Origin: Trichuris trichiura
Taxonomy: Eukaryota > Nematoda > Enoplea > Trichinellida > Trichuridae
Reading direction: 5' to 3'
Assembly (NCBI GenBank): GCA_037903355.1
Contig: JBAJFE010000026.1
Span: forward strand, 5,022,001-5,086,000
Length of the DNA: 64,000 bases
The notes below the pieces were generated by a model. The model searched no databases, was not told where the DNA came from, and saw nothing but the letters and a program-made list of their open reading frames with translations. This document shows positions 58,623 to 64,000 of this stretch, in pieces; the stretch's first letter is position 1, and every line of letters starts with the position of its first letter. Made by a program: the position numbers and the translations under genes.

Positions 58623-59661
58623 TAATATATTGGATGCTGTACTGAAAATGAAAGAAAGGATGTACTACCACAATTGTCCATGAATACAATGTGCGCATAC
58701 AAAAGCACTGAATTTGACGAGTGCTCGAAACATTTATACCCTCAAAGTAAACGTACATAAACAGAATTTCTCATCTGAACTGCACTTGATGTCCGCTGAC
58801 TTGTCAATCTAACATTTGTCCTTTGCTTGTAACATTATGTTAGCAAAATGCCCTTTCGAGGCGGGAGCACATTTCATATCGTACAGAGGCAAATTTTATT
58901 AATATTTTGTCACGCGGCAGTTAGAAAGAGCTTCACTTTTAATGCAATGTTTAGTCAGTGATGTTTTATTCTTCTGGACTTTTTAGCATCTGTTCTTTCA
59001 TTAATGAAGAAAACACAGGAGACAAACAAACGCAACGGAATTCATTTCTAATATAAAATTTTCAGACCAATTTCGTTTTGACTTTGTGAAAGTTGGCAAT
59101 GATTGGTGACTAATTCGTTTAGTGTCTTGGCCAGGCTTAACATTACAGACCTGTTAAGCAAATACAGATTTCTATAATCCTATTCGTAGGACGTGAGTCG
59201 AGCTATCCTGCTTGTTTTTGCCTGATTATTTTGGGAAGCGTCACGGTTTCCTGCTGTTGAAAAAGACGGACATATCCAGTAACCTGAAGAGCATTTAGCA
59301 TTGCACTTTGGCAGCGCGCGCATAAAGCTTGAATTTTTCACGTTGAATGCACAGCATTTCATAAAGGGCTTATAAAATTTTATCCTATATTTTATTTACG
59401 GCAATGTTTCTGCTTCCAAAGCTCTCGGTCTGCTATTAACTCGTACGCAGCGGTTAAACCTGGTTTTTATCGTTCAGGAAGGGTCCCATCTTTCAGCAGT
59501 GCGACAAGGTGGTACCGGAAGCAAAAACATTGTTCTGACCTTTCCCCTAATAATTGCTCACCCAAACGTCGGTAGGGCGTTTGTTCAGCTAATTTCAGAA
59601 ACCAAGAACGGGCAAGAAACAACCGTGCTGAAGTTTAAACATGAAAACTCAGTTTACACGC

Positions 59662-59816
59662 CATAGTTTCTCAACCTTTTCTGCTCCAGTGCCACCTGGT
59701 CCTCTCCAGCACTCGAACGCCTCGCAGGCCCCGTTTCACCAACAGCGTTTAATCACAGGAGCTCCGTCGTTCATAGGGTCGCTTGGAGAGCCTACAGCGC
59801 TGATTCGACCGCGAAC
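59662..59816. repeat. hAT-like terminus and a dispersed 40-bp repeat
   Basis: CATAGTTTCTCAACCTTTTC at 59662 matches the left end of the hAT MITE at 41821, but no right end was found. At about 59777-59816 a block containing CAGCGCTGATTCGACCGCGA is shared with 33312-33350. Confidence 0.5.
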
Positions 59817-61632
59817 ACCAGTTGTTTCACAGTCTATTGGTTCTTCGGCGCTGACTCGCGGTGAACTAACCGTAATCAAACATCTACCGGCCGTCATCCT
59901 TGAGAATTACTGTTATACACTACCGCACAGATTTTTGGCATAGCGGTTTTCAACAAAGCCACGTCTTCAATGGCTACATTCTCCCTTCACATTCAATTGT
60001 TTTTACAGAACTAAAATCATGAAATAGAGTAAACCAGTGATGCGGAACGACATGCCCAATGTCGCCCCATGGCAAGTAAACACAAGGTGCCTGTAGAACA
60101 ATATAGTACAGAGCAAAAAAGATGCGGACCAATACAGTCACCCACTTAGGTTTCTGCTGTTCATGCGAAGGGTCGCGACTCCATCAGTGAACTCGTATGA
60201 GGTTTTTTCAATCGTGGACAGCGACGGGTCAATCAAAACAATTTCCTCAGTGGAATAATGATATCAAGAATTTTTAGCCCCTTCTTCGACGACGGGAGAA
60301 CGAATTCAAGCTATGGGTAATGAATGAGGCTAAACGTATTTCTACTACTGAAATAAGCAGGGAACAATTAAAGCTGCAATGTAGGCAAAGCAATAACATT
60401 TCCGCATGGTATTTCATGCAAAATCTTTACTTCATGGAATTCTCGGAAACAGAGATATACAATTACCGGCCGGTTCCCTTGGAGACCACTGTATCCATGC
60501 ACCTGCCTGCCTGCCTGTGCGCCTATCAGTGCTTGAAAAGATAAGCGGGGATCCCATGGAAACGTTCAACAGGAAACCCAGCTTCCCAAAAGTCCCTCCG
60601 ACAGTATCACTCCTTTTAGCTTCATTGCCTGCCGATATCCCCCTGGCTTTTTATCGACTCCCAATCTCCCCTTTCGTACTTATCGCCCCGTGAACATCAA
60701 AATCGCCCTCCTCTGCCCGCCACCGCAGTAAAATATCAGAGTTTTCAGATCACTTAGGAATTTCTTTCTTCGACAACGGTTGGGGGACAAGTTTGCGTTG
60801 TTTAATGACTGTGTAACCTCAGAGAATGTTTTAACTAGCATCGCGGTAGACTGTTAATACCAAACAAAAACAAAAAAGAACGAGAAGTACTTCAGACCTC
60901 TCAGGACTGCCTAGTTATCTCGTGAGCGAAATTGTAATAGCGAACCATACTGCCACTACAGTTCCGAAATTTTGCTGAGCTCTGACTTCGTCTTTTAAAC
61001 TCATGCGGCCAACTGGATGGTGCTGAAAATGGAACATAAGTGATCTGCAAGTCTTCATACAATAAGCAGGTCAGCAATGCTCTTCTGACGACAAAGCTTA
61101 TAAATCTATTAGAAAATGCGCACTTTTCAAATCATCCTGTTTTTGAAAGAGACATGTTAAACTTTGATATATAAATGCTACGAAAAAATAACGAGGATCA
61201 AAAGACAGTTGAAAACTGAACGGTGCATCGAAGCAATAATAACTAATTTTGTACAGCATCGAAATTAGAAGCGCAAAGTTATCTTGAAGGCATACGCTAA
61301 CTCGACAAAGATAACAAGCTATTTTTAGCAGAAACTGCAGGAAGTCACGCGCTACCAATCAATGCGAAGGCTAACAGTTTTCTATGCAAGAAGCATTGGA
61401 AATAAATTCACAAGCGCAGCGGGATGTTAAGAGTCAGCATTTTAATAAGTCTTCGGACACGGTGCATATCCTATACAAGAATAATAAATGAAAAAACACA
61501 AGAGCATCTCGTAAATGATAGCTCATGCAAACTCGTACTGCGTTCCTGATGCTGATTCAGCGCTAAAACAGGAAAACAAGAAACAATACGCCGTAGTTGA
61601 GGGGACAGGTCATTTGTCATGCCGAATCCCCT

Positions 61633-63655
61633 CTACTGCTGCCACAACGGTGTTGCAGATGCTGCAAAACGAGTTTCCCAGTCGGCAACAGATGGCAAAG
61701 AGTTTTCTTCAGAAAAACTCCCTAGCTCTCCCAAGCACTGAGACAACACTTTGCGGCAGTCCAGCCTGCTACAGGCCAAGTTAGCCAAATGGCCAAAGTT
61801 GCTACGAAGCTTTCGGCGCGCCTCAACCGAATAATGCGCTAGATTGCGCAAGATCAAAGCGCTAGTAATACGAATGCTTTTGGTCACAGGTCCCTCGTTT
61901 TCTTCCTGAAACAAAGCAGCGCAAATCAATTCACACTACATTAAACCTGCAACAATTTTCAATCTAATAATGTACCATTATATCTTTGGATGCGTTGACT
62001 AGGGAATGACGTCGTATAGCCGCCATCGCGGCATCGGGTGCATAACCGGGATGCGGCGGAGGAGGGCGTGGTTCGGGAATACTGCTTTGACCGGTCGTTG
62101 CAATTTCAAAGCGACGTGTAGCCGCCGTTCGCAATGCAAGTTCGGTGCAGTGCACATCCTGAACGGAAAAACTTTTATACATTCGCAATACAGCTAGTTG
62201 CATTATGAAAAATTACTTGCACGTGAGCAACAAGGGACCATTTCAGTCGAACGGTATTATCACAATTCGGCCATTTGCATTGCTGGCTGACTTCGCCTAT
62301 GTGCTCTTTGTACACGTGATTGCAAACCGCCTGGGCTGTAGTAAACAATCTGCAAAAGCGAAAATTGAAGTATTCTAACACGCAACTAACAAAGAAATAC
62401 ATACCTGCCACATCTATTCCACTCGCACATATAATTCAACTTACAGGGCACAGGTAGCCTAGACGAAACAGGACCTCGAATAATGCCGCCTGTCGCCGTC
62501 GCCACGTTATTCCCATATGCGGGACATAGGCTTGAGTCGGACACAGCAGACTTACTACCCATAATGTTGTGCTGCATCGATGGTGACGACGTCCCAGGCA
62601 TAGACTCGGTAAGGTTTTGTTGATACGGTTGTTGCTCCATCCCTGAAACTGTCTGTTTGCTCTGCAAATGACAGCTAAGCACCGGTGATCTGTATTCATC
62701 ATTTGTTTCGACCGCTTTTCTTTTCCTAGGAGACCGCTTTCTCACGGAAGCAGGGACGATAACGCCAGGTGTACCATTTGAACTGAGTAATTGCTGAATA
62801 CTTTTTTGGCACTGCGGGACGCTCTGTTTACTGCTTTCTGCATTGGAAGAAGTTACAGCACAACAGTCGCGCTGCTGCTGAGGGTTACAGTCACCATCGC
62901 AAAGCGATGGCTTTGAACTCAACATCTTTGTCGGCAATTGATCAAGTCCATTAATAGCAAAAACTTCTTCCCGTTGTTCCCCCAAATTCGAACGGTTCGC
63001 GAGCATTTCAGCAAGCTCCGATTTGTTGGTCACATACCGCTCATGGTCGGCACAATTACTAGGAATCTTGGCGTTCACCTGGGCACACATCTCACCATTG
63101 GCAACAGAAACTTTGCTTTGCTCTGAGGCATTGCTACGACACCTGGGAACTTTGTTTTCAATACGCACAATTCTCGCTTCATGTATTTCACTAATATCAA
63201 CCAGAGCCGTAGCTTCTTCAGCGGGATGGCAGACTTCGAACTGACAGGCAGGTGAAGATCCATTAGGAACCTGAGCGTTGACGACGGCGTTCACTGGAGA
63301 GGTAGGAGAGCAACAGGGTGACTGTTTTGCCGCCAATGCTGGTTGCTGGCTTCCAGCGGTCGAAATTACAGACATTTCACCAAGAGACGAAGCAGAACCA
63401 AAAGACTCTGGAGTATTAGGGAGGCTGAGCGATTCTGAGGCGGAAACTGAGTTCTCTAGTCGGGAAGCGTTTGGCAACATGTTAACACCTTTATCAAATA
63501 CTGCGGCTCGATCCCGATTGCCTAGCATTTGCAGCGTCAACGGATGCTGTGCTTTAACCTCATCCAGAAAGCGCAATCCTTCCACTTGCATCAGGCTACA
63601 ATCTTTTCCTGACGTTCCCTTAAGCTGACGGAACACACAAGATGGAAAAACTTGC
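61633..63655 (-). CDS. ARID2: ARID2 (PBAF chromatin remodelling subunit), C-terminal part
   Basis: Nuclear subunit of the PBAF form of SWI/SNF. Four exons join in frame: 63655-62405, 62349-62217, 62158-61976 and 61905-61633 (stop). They give about 613 residues. The first opens in the second half of the RFX-type DNA-binding domain (QVFPSCVFRQLKGTSGKDCS, QVEGLRFL). A long Ser/Gln/Asn-rich linker with a basic patch (VRKRSPRKRKA) follows. Two C2H2 fingers span the next joints: CEWNRCGR...H-x4-H and CKWPNCDN...H-x4-H, both C-x4-C-x12-H-x4-H. The C-terminal helical block (EGPVTKSIRITSALILRNLA, CRKVLSQCLGELG) aligns with the ARID2 C-terminus. The ARID and armadillo parts must lie beyond the right edge. 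The incoming phase at 63655 shows that a previous exon is needed. Confidence 0.88.
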
Positions 63656-64000
63656 CTGAAACAGCGAAGCTGCTTTCGAAGTATAACAATTCGTGCAAAC
63701 TGTAATCAGCCATTCATACTGTATTACTCAAATAGTACTTGCCGCAGCGCAGTTCATTTATAAGCGGGGTGATTAGGAAAAGGCCACGCAACTCCAACAT
63801 AAGACAAAATTTCCATTAACCAGAAAACACAAAACTTAGAAACATTCAAAGCTTCTTGACTGTGCGGTAATGATGAGCAAAGTATGACCCAGAAATTAGC
63901 ATTTTTCTAAAATATCGCCACCCACTAGCCGCGCCAACGACCCCTTCCGGACTAGCAGTTTCTCCAGAAGTCCGCAGCAGGTAACTTGGTTAACCAAAGG
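63656..64000. other. ARID2 intron, possibly with an unrecognised exon
   Basis: A good acceptor for the minus strand (TTCGCTGTTTCAG) sits at the left end. A minus-strand frame near the right edge (VNQVTCCGLLEKLLV) could be the preceding exon but does not clearly resemble the RFX domain. Confidence 0.3.

Larger units (their letters stand above)
57814..61632. other. Intergenic stretch between the BAR-like gene and ARID2
   Basis: Contains the repeat remnants listed separately and a possible decayed fold-back arm around 59550-59620 (AATTGCTCACCCAAACGTCG, compare AATTTGCTCATCCATTCGTT at 41.6 kb). Overlapping frames at 60.3-60.7 kb have no recognised family. Confidence 0.3.

Noticed and set aside
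1..64000. CRISPR arrays, tRNA or rRNA genes
   Set aside because: No regularly spaced direct repeats, cloverleaf-like segments or ribosomal RNA blocks were seen; the DNA is eukaryotic nuclear.

Overview
The window is a piece of animal nuclear genome. All genes are split, every junction used here has GT/AG ends, and most introns are only 45-57 nt, with a few of 0.5-5 kb. There are no operons, and base composition is AT-rich. The small introns and the repeat mix (Penelope-like elements, BEL/Pao, mariner, hAT derivatives) suggest an invertebrate, perhaps an enoplean (Trichuris/Trichinella-like) nematode. That placement is inference.

The genes that can be identified are conserved animal regulators. 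A Grainyhead transcription factor (8264-15998, +) rebuilds in frame over 14 exons. The tubulin-deglutamylating carboxypeptidase CCP1/AGTPBP1 (24389-36337, +) rebuilds over 19 exons with all zinc-site residues. An ASB8-like ankyrin/SOCS-box substrate receptor (44674-46871, +) has two exons. The C-terminal part of the SWI/SNF (PBAF) subunit ARID2 (61633-63655, -) has four exons and is cut by the right edge. Less certain are a BAR-like coiled-coil protein (57050-57813, +), a one-pass membrane protein with a Pro/Ala-rich tail (40477-40818, +), XK-related-like membrane exons (6.7-7.2 kb, -) and two orphan exons near 53.6 and 55.3 kb (-). The genes look functionally independent.

The rest is mostly repeats. 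A mariner with decayed transposase lies at 1.9-3.2 kb. A Penelope-like element (19938-22178) has inverted pseudo-LTR arms and a 13-bp target duplication. hAT-type miniature elements with perfect 8-bp duplications lie at 16.9, 32.8 and 41.8 kb. A repeat island at 47.6-52.9 kb holds a pogo/Tc1-like MITE, a mariner fragment, a fold-back element, a deleted BEL/Pao and a second fold-back element.

The most striking signal is a set of about ten small fold-back elements that share the layout of the Penelope-like element: inverted arms, a tail of about 30-45 bp, and 10-14-bp direct repeats where recognisable. Several carry hammerhead-ribozyme-like motifs (CTGANGA, stem II, GAAA, palindromic AGCT or ACGT stem III), sometimes on both strands. 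Every copy has the same extra C between CTGANGA and stem II. Hammerheads in Penelope-like elements are known; this dense, paired, fold-back lineage is worth a second look.
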